DNA of 64,000 nt from Acidobacteriota bacterium (GTDB lineage Bacteria; Acidobacteriota; Terriglobia; Acidiferrales; UBA7541): NCBI GenBank assembly GCA_013289585.1, contig JABCZR010000012.1, positions 62,001 through 126,000 on the forward strand, in the 5' to 3' direction. Position numbers and translations under genes: made by a program. The notes under the pieces are model-generated. The model saw nothing but the letters and a program-made list of their open reading frames with translations, was not told the DNA's origin and searched no databases. Positions 32,761-40,886 of the stretch are shown piece after piece. Position 1 is the stretch's first letter; each line of letters opens with the position of its first letter.

Positions 32761-34302
32761 ATGCCTGAGCCGGTTCACATTGCCGCCATCGACGCCGGCT
32801 CCAACGCGCTCCGCCTGTCCGTGGCGCGAGCATATTCGGCGCTCGATATCGAGCCGGTACATGACGAACGGTATTCGCTGCGTTTGGGTGAAGGCGTGTT
32901 TCTGCGCCACCGATTCAGCGAGGAAGTTTTCAAACGGACAGCGAAAGCCTTCCGCCACTTCCGTGAAGTGATGGATGAATTCGGAGTGACGCGTTATCGG
33001 GCTGTGGCTACGAGCGCGACGCGCGAAGCGCAAAATCGCAAGCCCTTTGTTCGCGCAATCAAGAAAAAATCAGGAATCGCGCTGGAAGTCATCAGCGCCG
33101 CGGAAGAGTCGCGGCTTGGAAGGGAAGCGGTGCTGGCAGCGTTTGGAGCGGAGGCGCCGAGGTGCATCGTCGATCTAGGGGGTGGGAGCCTGGAAATCAG
33201 CATCCTCCAGGACCACACCGTGGAGCAGGCGGCACAACTGCCGGTGGGTACCGTGCGGTTGATGACCACTTTGAATCTTCGCGGCGCGATTCGTCCGGCG
33301 CAGGGCGAGCAGGTGCGGCGCTACGTGCGCGCGCTGCTGGAGTCGAAATTGGCGCCACGGCCGAATCTCGGCGAAAGCATCGCCGTGGCGCTGGGAGGAA
33401 ATGCTGAAACGCTGGCAAATGTGGCGCCGGGACCGCGGCAGCATGGGCTGCAGACGGTGGAACTTTCGCTCTTGCGCGAACGACTTCCGGACATTCTCAA
33501 GCGCAACGTGCGAGAACGGATGAAGGCGTATGCGGTGCGGCGCGACCGCGCCGACGTGATGGGCATTGCCGCCATCACCATCATCACTCTTGGACGATTC
33601 CTGAATCTGCGCACATTCGCGATACCCGGTGTTGGGGTGCGCGACGGAGTCCTGCAAGAGATTGCGCGCGAGGCATTTTCACGCAAAGAGCCGCACCACT
33701 ACAATGTTGCCGCGCGGCAGCTCATTGTCGGAACACGCAGTTTTGCGCGGCGGCTCGGATACGACCCGCAGCATGCCGAGCATGTGCGGGAGCTGAGCAT
33801 TCTGCTTTTCGATCAGTTGCAGGCGCTGCATCATCTTCCAGCGCAGGCCCGGGTGCTCCTGGAGGCCGGGGCGCTAATGCACGATACGGGGCACCTGGTG
33901 GGGGACCGCGGGCATCACAAGCATGGCGAGTATTTAGCGCTGAACGGCGACGTGCCGGGGCTGGAAGGGCGGGACCGCGCGATCGTCGCGGCTCTCGTGC
34001 GATACCATAATCGCAAGTCGGAACCGGCGCAGCATCACGCGGCTTATTCATCGTTGAACAACGCCGACCAGCGAATTACCAGGAGGCTGGCGGCGATTTT
34101 GCGGATTGCCGAGGCGCTCGATCATGCACACCGCCAGCGAGTGCTGAAAATTCGAGCTTCGTTTCAGCGCGGCACCGTCGGGTTGCAAGTGACCGCGCGA
34201 GGCGATGCAGCGGAAGACATGCGCGACGCGAGCCGCAGCGCGGAGTTGTTTGAGAAAGAGTTTCACGTGAGGGTTTATTTCCGGCAGGCGCCGGCAAGTT
34301 AA
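32761..34302 (+). CDS. Ppx/GppA-family phosphatase with C-terminal HD domain
   Basis: This hydrolyses terminal phosphates of polyphosphate and/or pppGpp. The ASKHA-fold phosphatase half shows AAIDAGSNALRLSV, ATSATREAQN, AEESRLG and the phosphate-binding VDLGGGSLEI. The C-terminal half is HD-like, with LMHDTGHLVG and a later VRYHNRKSEP...AILRIAEALDHAHRQ stretch. At 513 residues it matches full-length Ppx. It is eight bases downstream of the kinase-like pair and therefore probably cotranscribed, and upstream of sixA. Whether it prefers polyphosphate or pppGpp cannot be told from the sequence. Confidence 0.93.
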   Translation: MPEPVHIAAIDAGSNALRLSVARAYSALDIEPVHDERYSLRLGEGVFLRHRFSEEVFKRTAKAFRHFREVMDEFGVTRYRAVATSATREAQNRKPFVRAIKKKSGIALEVISAAEESRLGREAVLAAFGAEAPRCIVDLGGGSLEISILQDHTVEQAAQLPVGTVRLMTTLNLRGAIRPAQGEQVRRYVRALLESKLAPRPNLGESIAVALGGNAETLANVAPGPRQHGLQTVELSLLRERLPDILKRNVRERMKAYAVRRDRADVMGIAAITIITLGRFLNLRTFAIPGVGVRDGVLQEIAREAFSRKEPHHYNVAARQLIVGTRSFARRLGYDPQHAEHVRELSILLFDQLQALHHLPAQARVLLEAGALMHDTGHLVGDRGHHKHGEYLALNGDVPGLEGRDRAIVAALVRYHNRKSEPAQHHAAYSSLNNADQRITRRLAAILRIAEALDHAHRQRVLKIRASFQRGTVGLQVTARGDAAEDMRDASRSAELFEKEFHVRVYFRQAPAS

Positions 34303-34392
34303 GAGTGAACAGTTGGCGGCGGGAGAACAAGGTTTCAACTACGGGCCCGGATCCCTGAGACGCTCGCTTTAAGATCGAGTTGAGAGGAAACC

Positions 34393-34893
34393 ATGCAGCT
34401 CTACATCGTTCGCCACGGAATTGCGATCGACCGTGAAAATCCGAAGTGTCCGCCGGATGCGGAGCGGTACTTGACAGAAGAAGGCGTGGAGAAGACCAAG
34501 CAGGTGGCGAAGGGAGTGGCGGCGCTGGGGGCCACGGCAGAGTTGTTGCTCTCGAGTCCCTACACGCGGGCGACGCAGACCGCGGAGATTTTTGCCGGGG
34601 CTCTCGACTACGCGAAGCAGAAAATCCGCAGGACGGATTTGCTGCTTCCGGGGGCGGATCCCTCGTTCTTATTCCGCGAGCTGGCGAAGGATAAGCAGTA
34701 CTCTTCCATCTTTCTGTTTGGCCACGCGCCGCAACTCGACGACATCATTGCCATGGCATTGGGCTCAAAGCATCACATCAGTTCACTGAAAAAGGCGGGT
34801 GTGGCGCTGGTCGAGTTGAAGCGCATCTCACCGCCGCTCGGCCAGCTGGCGTGGCTGGCGACACCGAAGCTGCTGCGGCGATCCGCGAAATAG
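34393..34893 (+). CDS. sixA: SixA-like phosphohistidine phosphatase
   Basis: This is a short member of the histidine phosphatase superfamily: IVRHGIAIDRE at the start (catalytic His 8 in RHG), SSPYTRATQTAEIF with the conserved Arg, and the late FLFGHAPQLDDI with the second catalytic His. Length of 166 residues fits SixA, which removes phosphate from phosphohistidine in phosphotransfer proteins. A role on another phosphoester is possible given its neighbours. The CHAD-domain gene ends 51 bases away on the opposite strand; the SixA/CHAD/Ppx neighbourhood is recurrent in bacteria. Confidence 0.9.
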   Translation: MQLYIVRHGIAIDRENPKCPPDAERYLTEEGVEKTKQVAKGVAALGATAELLLSSPYTRATQTAEIFAGALDYAKQKIRRTDLLLPGADPSFLFRELAKDKQYSSIFLFGHAPQLDDIIAMALGSKHHISSLKKAGVALVELKRISPPLGQLAWLATPKLLRRSAK

Positions 34894-34944
34894 TCGAGAC
34901 ATGTAAAGAGTTTTCAGCGCAGATTCCGCTGGGGAATGATTTGC

Positions 34945-36462
34945 TCAGTCGGAAGCGGCCGAAAACGCGGGGACCTGCGTCACTGGAAGGGTGACGACTT
35001 TTTCCGGCCGGGCGATGGGCTTTGCGATCAAGGGTATCTGCAGAAATTCTTCCAGCAAGTGCTTGCCGGCGGCGAGGCGGGCGGCGATTTGCACATCATC
35101 CACGAGGCCGGGAACGCGGAGAATGATGGCCTCGGAGGACTTTTCCGCGCGAAAACCGGCGCCGCTTTCCACTCCGCACTTGCGCATTGCGCGCGCAAAG
35201 CGCAGCAACCCCGCGAGCACTTGAACTTTCTTCTGCCGTTCCGCGGACAGCTTCGAAAAATGACCGCTCTCAGTGCTCGGTTCGGCTCCACGATGGTAGC
35301 GCACCGCGGAAGCCAGCAGTTCCCATTCTTCATTGGTCCAACCCGGAGGAAGCGCCAGACCGAGTAGAAACTTGCTGGCGCTTTTTTGCGGAGACTTGTT
35401 GCTGTGTGACTTGGCTACACCGTGCAAGCGCGCGGCGGCAAGCAAGATGCGGCGAAAAGTTGCATCGCTAAATGCGGATGCCGCGTTTGCCCGCCGGAAG
35501 GAGTCAAAGAGCGCGACCGCAATGCGAGAGATCTGTGAGGTTCGGCGCGGGCGCGGATCGATGGCACGCGCGGTCGCGCGCAGACGGGCCATGGTGGCTG
35601 CTTCGACCCGGCCGTTCGTCGGGAGACCAGAACGCCATTCGTGCCATAAACTGGTTTTGCCCAAGGTGAGCTGGCGATAGGTTTCAATGCGCTCGTGGTG
35701 TTCGCGCCCAATCGTTTCTTCCCAGGCTTTCCGCGAGTCTTCCGTTTCGACGGAATCGGATTCCTTCACGCTTGCGGCCAAGATATCGAGATCATGGATA
35801 TCGCCGAGCAGGTCCTGGACGCGTTTGAGGTTTTCACTCCAGGCTGCGTAATGCTCTGGGAGCAGGGATTCGACGGTGTAACGGAAGCGCTTTACGCCAA
35901 TGCGAAGCGCGTGCCAAGGCCTGGGCTTTTCCGTGCGCAGCGCCTTAGTGTGAAGATCCCGGGCGCGTTCGAATCGTTCGAGCGCCAGACATTCGGCGGC
36001 AAGACTGCCGACGGGGACGAGACGCGCGCGCTGGCGAAGTGTTCGCGCGAGGCGGTTCCAGGATTTTTCATCGAACTTGCTCGCAGCGCGGATGGCGGCG
36101 GCACGCAACGCAGGTTCGCTGGATTCGAATGCGGATTGTAGATGACCTCGAACGGCGTCGGTTTCAGGAGCGAGCTTTTTCACCCACTCGTTCATCACCT
36201 GCGCATCGCGAAGGGCTCCGAGACTGCGAAAGAGTTTGCGCCCGAGTTTGCGCATGGCCGGCCAGGCGGGATCGGGGTCTACCTCTTCCATCACGGCGGC
36301 CACGGAGCGGCAGCGCCGGATTGCGACACGGAGATCGTGGACGGCATCCGCGTCAGGGGACGAGCGGACATTTTTCAGCTCCACCAGGACGCGGTCCATC
36401 CAAAAGGGCAGACCGCGGTGCTCGGCTTGAGCCCCGGAAGCAAGGGGAGTGACAGTAGCCAT
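34945..36462 (-). CDS. CHAD-domain protein fused to a Ppx-C/HD-like domain
   Basis: CHAD domains are helical bundles rich in conserved basic residues that bind polyphosphate. The conserved blocks are clear: AVHDLRVAIRRCRS, LGALRDAQVM, WHALRIGVKRFRYTVE and LLGDIHDLDIL, over about residues 20-270. After a linker, residues about 330-480 look like the C-terminal domain of the Ppx protein encoded nearby: LLAAARLHGVAKSH versus LMHDTGHLVG, then VRYHRGAEPS versus VRYHNRKSEP, then LAGLLRFARAMRKC versus LAAILRIAEALDHA. The HD pair has become HG here, so the domain is probably non-catalytic. It converges on sixA. Confidence 0.88.
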   Translation of the reverse strand: MATVTPLASGAQAEHRGLPFWMDRVLVELKNVRSSPDADAVHDLRVAIRRCRSVAAVMEEVDPDPAWPAMRKLGRKLFRSLGALRDAQVMNEWVKKLAPETDAVRGHLQSAFESSEPALRAAAIRAASKFDEKSWNRLARTLRQRARLVPVGSLAAECLALERFERARDLHTKALRTEKPRPWHALRIGVKRFRYTVESLLPEHYAAWSENLKRVQDLLGDIHDLDILAASVKESDSVETEDSRKAWEETIGREHHERIETYRQLTLGKTSLWHEWRSGLPTNGRVEAATMARLRATARAIDPRPRRTSQISRIAVALFDSFRRANAASAFSDATFRRILLAAARLHGVAKSHSNKSPQKSASKFLLGLALPPGWTNEEWELLASAVRYHRGAEPSTESGHFSKLSAERQKKVQVLAGLLRFARAMRKCGVESGAGFRAEKSSEAIILRVPGLVDDVQIAARLAAGKHLLEEFLQIPLIAKPIARPEKVVTLPVTQVPAFSAASD

Positions 36463-36613
36463 CTACATCCTCAGAAAACCGTTCGATCGTCTCGTGGGCA
36501 AAGACCCCTGTCGAACGGGCCCTACAGGTTAACGCTTGAGTGCAACCAAGTCCAGTCGGTGGCCTGTTGATATCTTGAGCGGGCGGCGCGGGCGTGCTAT
36601 TTTGGATTGCTGT

Positions 36614-36701
36614 CCCGGAGTGGCGGAACTGGCAGACGCGCTGGACTCAAAATCCAGTGGTACTTAGTACCGTGTGGGTTCGACCCCCTCCTCCGGGACC
36701 A
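36614..36701 (+). tRNA. tRNA-Leu (anticodon CAA)
   Basis: This is a class II tRNA of 88 bases. Acceptor CCCGGAG (36614-36620) pairs with CTCCGGG (36691-36697), followed by discriminator A and encoded CCA. The anticodon arm is CTGGA, loop CTCAAAA, TCCAG, giving anticodon CAA. The long variable arm GGTAC TTA GTACC is typical of leucine. The T arm (GTGGG, TTCGACC, CCCTC) has one U-U mismatch at its second pair, and the first pair of the acceptor is C-G rather than G-C; both are slightly unusual. Confidence 0.93.
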
Positions 36702-37065
36702 ACAACTGCTGAAAATAACGAGGTCTTTTGCCGGTACATTTTTTTTTCGCTTGCGCGATAATTCCCTCATCTTGTGGAAACGACGGACCTCCTAGCGCAG
36801 AAGCTGCGACCTCCGTGCAGGCCGATGAAAATTGGGTTTCCGATAAATCTTGATGCGCGATTGAGTTCTGGGGCATAGGGTAATTTTTTCACTGTCTGTC
36901 GTAGGAAACGAATCAAAATCCCCGTACCGGTACCAATCTAAACTGGTTCTGCAATTCCCCTAAAATCAAAAAAATGTTTGGCTTAGGCAGGTTGGCAGCG
37001 CATGTGCTTTCTCCAGAGGCGTTGTAAATCCGGTGCGGCCCACACCAACAAGGAGGAATTGTCCG
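36702..37065. other. Intergenic region after the tRNA
   Basis: No gene is supported in this stretch. A run of eight T residues follows the tRNA by about 35 bases (near 36740), and could serve as a termination signal though no clear stem precedes it. A strong ribosome binding site (AGGAGG, 37051-37056) belongs to the small ORF that follows. Confidence 0.4.
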
Positions 37066-37215
37066 ATGTCACGTGGACACAGATATTTTTCTTCAATTTT
37101 GTTCTCGTGCCGCACACCCGCTAAACACTACGGGCGAGAGTTCAAGAGGCGAAACTCCGATGAGCAAAAGGAATATTGGACCTGGCGGCACAATCATCCC
37201 GACGACAAGCGGTAA
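37066..37215 (+). CDS. Small hypothetical protein (49 residues) with a strong ribosome binding site
   Basis: An AGGAGG sequence lies nine bases before the ATG, one of the best ribosome binding sites in the window. The product, MSRGHRYFSSILFSC at its start, is basic and hydrophilic, with an Arg/Lys/Asp-rich C-terminal half ending in RHNHPDDKR. No family is recognised and no membrane span is evident. The strong initiation signal is the main argument that it is translated. It could be a short regulatory or leader peptide. Confidence 0.4.
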   Translation: MSRGHRYFSSILFSCRTPAKHYGREFKRRNSDEQKEYWTWRHNHPDDKR

Positions 37216-37280
37216 GAACCACGTGGCAAGCTAATCCAGCCCAGCCCCACGCATTAAAGAGTCTGAAGGCCCGCCCATGA

Positions 37281-37629
37281 GCCCATTTTGCAAAACCATC
37301 TTTCCCCTTCGAGGCGAATCCACTCGCGAGTCGAGGCACGAGGAAGCGTGTACGTCTAATGGCGTTCCGCGGGTGAAGAAGATATTGCGCCGGTGCGCAA
37401 TCTAAGCATGGGTGGTTTGTTCATCGAAACGCATGCACCCAAAACGCCGGGAGTATCGGCAAAGCTTCATTTCCTGGTCCAAGAAGGCCAGATAAGGGTT
37501 GACGCGGTTGTGCGGCATACGAATCCCGGCCGTGGTTTAGGACTAAGATTCACGGCCGTACACAATGATGACCGCCAGCGTCTGGCGGAATTGATGAGAC
37601 GGCTTAGGCGTTCGTATTTATCCGGTTGA
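37281..37629 (+). pseudogene. PilZ-domain protein, apparently frameshifted
   Basis: The frame starting with GTG at 37393 encodes the second half of a PilZ domain: VRNLSMGGLFIET, then LHFLVQEGQIRVDAVVRHTNPGRGLGLRF and a helical end. PilZ binds cyclic di-GMP through an N-terminal RxxxR and the (D/N)xSxxG motif. The expected Arg-rich start (SRGTRKRVRLMAFRG) is found immediately upstream but in another frame, closed by a stop at the junction around 37372. One base of shift would restore a full domain. Either the gene is broken, the sequence has an error, or a short half-domain protein is made. Confidence 0.5.
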
Positions 37630-37758
37630 CTTCCAGACCCAATTCTTCATTTTTCCCGTTGCGTCCAATGATTCCTTGCCGGCGCTAAATCCCGGTGTCA
37701 AAAACGGGCGAGAGGGGTATAAACTGGTGTGGTTTTTGTGGGCAAAGGGTATTTGCAG

Positions 37759-38010
37759 ATGAAACGGATTGCTGTTTTCACGCTGCTGGCCGCCTTGAGT
37801 CTTGCGTGGTCGACACCGGCCACGGCTCAGCGCCTTGACATGGAACAAAGTGCGCGCAAGTCACAGAAGGATGCCAAGAAGCAACAAAAGATGTACAAGA
37901 AGGCGGACAAGAATCAGCAGAAAGCAATCAAGAAATACCAGAAGTCGCAAGAAAAGGCGCAACGGAAAGCGAACAAGCAGGCGAGTCAACGCGCCAAGCA
38001 CACGGTATAA
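37759..38010 (+). CDS. Small secreted Lys/Gln-rich protein
   Basis: The product is 83 residues. A clear signal peptide (MKRIAVFTLLAALSLAW, cleavage after ATA) is followed by a mature region of about 60 residues dominated by Lys, Gln, Ala and Ser in KxxKKxxKxQxK-type patterns, probably a single highly charged helix. No family is recognised. The ATG at 37759 is chosen because it yields the signal peptide; the frame extends ten codons upstream without a better start. Such polycationic exported peptides may bind nucleic acid, polyphosphate or envelope polymers, but this is speculation. Confidence 0.65.
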   Translation: MKRIAVFTLLAALSLAWSTPATAQRLDMEQSARKSQKDAKKQQKMYKKADKNQQKAIKKYQKSQEKAQRKANKQASQRAKHTV

Positions 38011-38165
38011 ATCGGGATTCTTCCGGGTGCAATTCAAACGGCTGCGCCAACACCTCCATGCCGGCGTCCCGCAACACTCCACCACGAAATAATAGAGACG
38101 AAGCGTATTGAATCGGTTTAAGATTGGGTTCGCGAGAGTTATTCAATTTATCAGTGTGAGGGAAC

Positions 38166-40841
38166 ATGCTCCGTTTCAAGTCCGTATTTGTGCCGGCAAC
38201 ACTTGCCGCGGTCTCTTTTATCGCGCCTGCAGCCAGAGCTGGCGCCGCCGATAACGCGCTGAACTCTACGCTGAATCTGAACGAGGGCTGGCAGATTCAA
38301 TCGTCTTGCGACGCGAAGGCCGCGGGGGAGCAAGTCTCGATGGCGGGGTTCGCGGCGACCGGATGGCACAAGACGACGGTGCCGAATACGGTGGTCGGCA
38401 CATTGGTTGACGACAAGACTTATCCTGACCCGATGTTTGGACTGAATCTGAAAAAACTTCCGGGGATGGATCACCCGGATAAGACGTTTTTTGCGAATCA
38501 GGATATGCCGGAGGGGAGCCCGTTTCGGTGCTCGTGGTGGTGGCGGACGGAATTCACGCTGCGGCCGCCATCTACAGGGAATCATTTCTGGCTGCATTTT
38601 CCGGGCATCAATTACCGCGCGAACGTGTGGGTGAACGGCAAGAAAATCGCGGATGCCAAGGAAGTCGCCGGGACATTTCGGACTTTTGAGTTTGATGTGA
38701 CTTCCGCGCTCAATTTGAACGGACCAAATGCGGTGGCGCTGGAGATCTTCGCGCCGGAAAAAAATGATCTGGGGATTACCTGGGTCGATTGGAATCCCAC
38801 GCCTCCGGACAAGGACATGGGAATCTGGAAAGAGGTCACGCTGACGTCGAATGGCGCGGTGGCGCTGCGGAATGCTTTCGCCAGGTCCAAGCTCGACGCG
38901 AATTACAAAAGCGCGGAGTTGACACTGAGCGCGGACGCTCACAATCAGGCGGAAAAGCCGGTCAAAGGCGTGTTGGTGGCGGAAGTGGACGGCCAGACCT
39001 TGAAACAAACTGTGGAACTGGCGGCGGGCGAGACGAAGACGGTACGCTTCGAGGCAACGCAGTTTCCGAGCTTGAAGCTGGCCAGCCCAAAGCTCTGGTT
39101 GCCTTACACCATCGGAACGCCGAATTTGTACACTGCCGCTTTCCATTTCGAAGTGGATGGCGGGGCAAATGCTTCCGACCGGGCGGAGGTGACGTTTGGC
39201 ATTCGCGAGGTAACTTCGGAGCTCACCGACAAGGGCCACCGCCTATTCAAAATCAATGGTCGTCCGATTCTGATTCGGGGCGCGGCATGGGCCCCAGACA
39301 TGTTCCTTCGTCCGATGTCCCAGAAACTTCAGGCGGACCTGGCTTATGTGCGCGACATGGGGATGAACACGATTCGCCTTGAAGGTCGCATCGATCGCGA
39401 TGAATTGTTTGATACGGCGGACAAACTCGGCATTCTGGTGATGCCGGGGTGGACCTGCTGCGACGCTTGGGAAAAGTGGAAGCGCTGGACACCGGAGACC
39501 TATGCCATTGCCAAAGCATCCATGAGGGACCAGGCGCGACGCCTGCGCAATCATGCCAGCGTGTTCGTGTGGCTCTATGGCAGCGATAATCCTCCGCCCG
39601 CCGACGTGGAGCAGATGTACCTGGACGTTCTGAAGGAGACCGAGTGGCCGAATCCCGCGGTATCCTCAGCGAGTGAACAGAAAACTAAAGTGACCGGCGT
39701 CTCTGGCGTAAAAATGACGGGGCCGTATGAATACGTGCCGCCGGTCTACTGGCTGTCCGATACCAAAGCGGGCGGCGCGTACGGTTACAACACGGAGACC
39801 AGCCCTGGCCCAGCCATTCCGCCGCGAGAGTCACTGGAAAAATTTATTCCCAAAGATCATCTCTGGCCGATTGATGAGTACTGGAATTTCCACGCGGGGA
39901 AGGAGCGATTCACCACGGTGAATGTCTTCACCGACGGTCTGACGCGGCGCTATGGCGCGGCGACTTCGCTCGACGACTATGAACGCAAGGCGCAGGCCAT
40001 GACTTATGACGGCCAGCGCGCCATGTTCGAGGCATACGGCAGAAATAAATACACTGCGACGGGAGTGATTCAGTGGATGCTCAACAACTCGTGGCCGTCG
40101 CTCATCTGGCATCTGTATGATTATTATCTGGTGCCCGCGGGAGGCTACTTCGGCACGAAAAAAGCTTGCGAGCCGGTTCACGTGCAGTATTCCTACGACG
40201 ACAACACCGTCGGGGTGGTCAACAGCACCTACGAATCGTTCAACGGGATGAAAGTCAGCGCGAAGATTTACAACATCGATGCCAAGGAAAAAGCATCACA
40301 GGACGCGACGCTGGATATCGGTCCGGACAGCAGCACCAAAGCACTCGATTTGCCAAAGGTAGACGGGCTTTCGACGACGTACTTTCTCCGCTTGCAGCTG
40401 CATGATTCCGCGGGGAAGCTGGTGAGCGACAACTTCTACTGGCTTTCCACGAAGCTCGATACGCTGGATTGGGCGAAGAAAAAAGATACGGTTTACACGC
40501 CACAAAAAGATTTCGCGGATCTAAGCGGGCTGAACTCCTTGCCCCAGGTGACACTCTCCAGCAGCGTGGTCACAAGCAGCGCGGCTGGAAGGGATGCCGT
40601 CACGGTCACGGTAAAAAATCCCAGCAGCAGCGTCGCGTTTATGACGCATTTGCGTCTGACGCGCGGGCAGGGTGGCGATGATGTAGTGCCCATCTTCTGG
40701 GGCGAAAACTATTTTTCACTGCTTCCGGGAGAGGAACGTCGAGTAACCGGAACTTACGCTTCGTCGGTCCTTGAGGGTAAACCAGCCGTCCTTCTGGTGG
40801 ATGGGTACAACGTCGTGCCCGGTTCTTTACCGGCGAAATAG
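38166..40841 (+). CDS. Exported GH2 glycosidase, exo-beta-D-glucosaminidase (CsxA)-like
   Basis: Family 2 glycoside hydrolase with signal peptide (cleavage near ARAGAADN), N-terminal jelly-roll sugar-binding domain, immunoglobulin-like domain and catalytic TIM barrel (891 residues). The acid/base motif WLYGSDNPP places Asp 474 where classic beta-galactosidases have NE; this GSD form is what I recall for CsxA exo-glucosaminidases, and the candidate nucleophile is Glu 544 in YNTETSPGP. The predicted reaction removes glucosamine from the non-reducing end of chitosan. Mannosidase activity is the main alternative. A winged-helix/TPR regulator gene is convergent downstream. Confidence 0.85.
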   Translation: MLRFKSVFVPATLAAVSFIAPAARAGAADNALNSTLNLNEGWQIQSSCDAKAAGEQVSMAGFAATGWHKTTVPNTVVGTLVDDKTYPDPMFGLNLKKLPGMDHPDKTFFANQDMPEGSPFRCSWWWRTEFTLRPPSTGNHFWLHFPGINYRANVWVNGKKIADAKEVAGTFRTFEFDVTSALNLNGPNAVALEIFAPEKNDLGITWVDWNPTPPDKDMGIWKEVTLTSNGAVALRNAFARSKLDANYKSAELTLSADAHNQAEKPVKGVLVAEVDGQTLKQTVELAAGETKTVRFEATQFPSLKLASPKLWLPYTIGTPNLYTAAFHFEVDGGANASDRAEVTFGIREVTSELTDKGHRLFKINGRPILIRGAAWAPDMFLRPMSQKLQADLAYVRDMGMNTIRLEGRIDRDELFDTADKLGILVMPGWTCCDAWEKWKRWTPETYAIAKASMRDQARRLRNHASVFVWLYGSDNPPPADVEQMYLDVLKETEWPNPAVSSASEQKTKVTGVSGVKMTGPYEYVPPVYWLSDTKAGGAYGYNTETSPGPAIPPRESLEKFIPKDHLWPIDEYWNFHAGKERFTTVNVFTDGLTRRYGAATSLDDYERKAQAMTYDGQRAMFEAYGRNKYTATGVIQWMLNNSWPSLIWHLYDYYLVPAGGYFGTKKACEPVHVQYSYDDNTVGVVNSTYESFNGMKVSAKIYNIDAKEKASQDATLDIGPDSSTKALDLPKVDGLSTTYFLRLQLHDSAGKLVSDNFYWLSTKLDTLDWAKKKDTVYTPQKDFADLSGLNSLPQVTLSSSVVTSSAAGRDAVTVTVKNPSSSVAFMTHLRLTRGQGGDDVVPIFWGENYFSLLPGEERRVTGTYASSVLEGKPAVLLVDGYNVVPGSLPAK

Positions 40842-40886
40842 CCGCCCGTCAATCCAAAGGGAGCAGCGGGGCAGCGCTGACATCCC

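Noticed and set aside
38151-39239. Minus-strand frame of 362 codons opposite the GH2 gene
   Set aside because: Arg/His/Leu-rich composition typical of antisense frames and a well-supported enzyme on the other strand.
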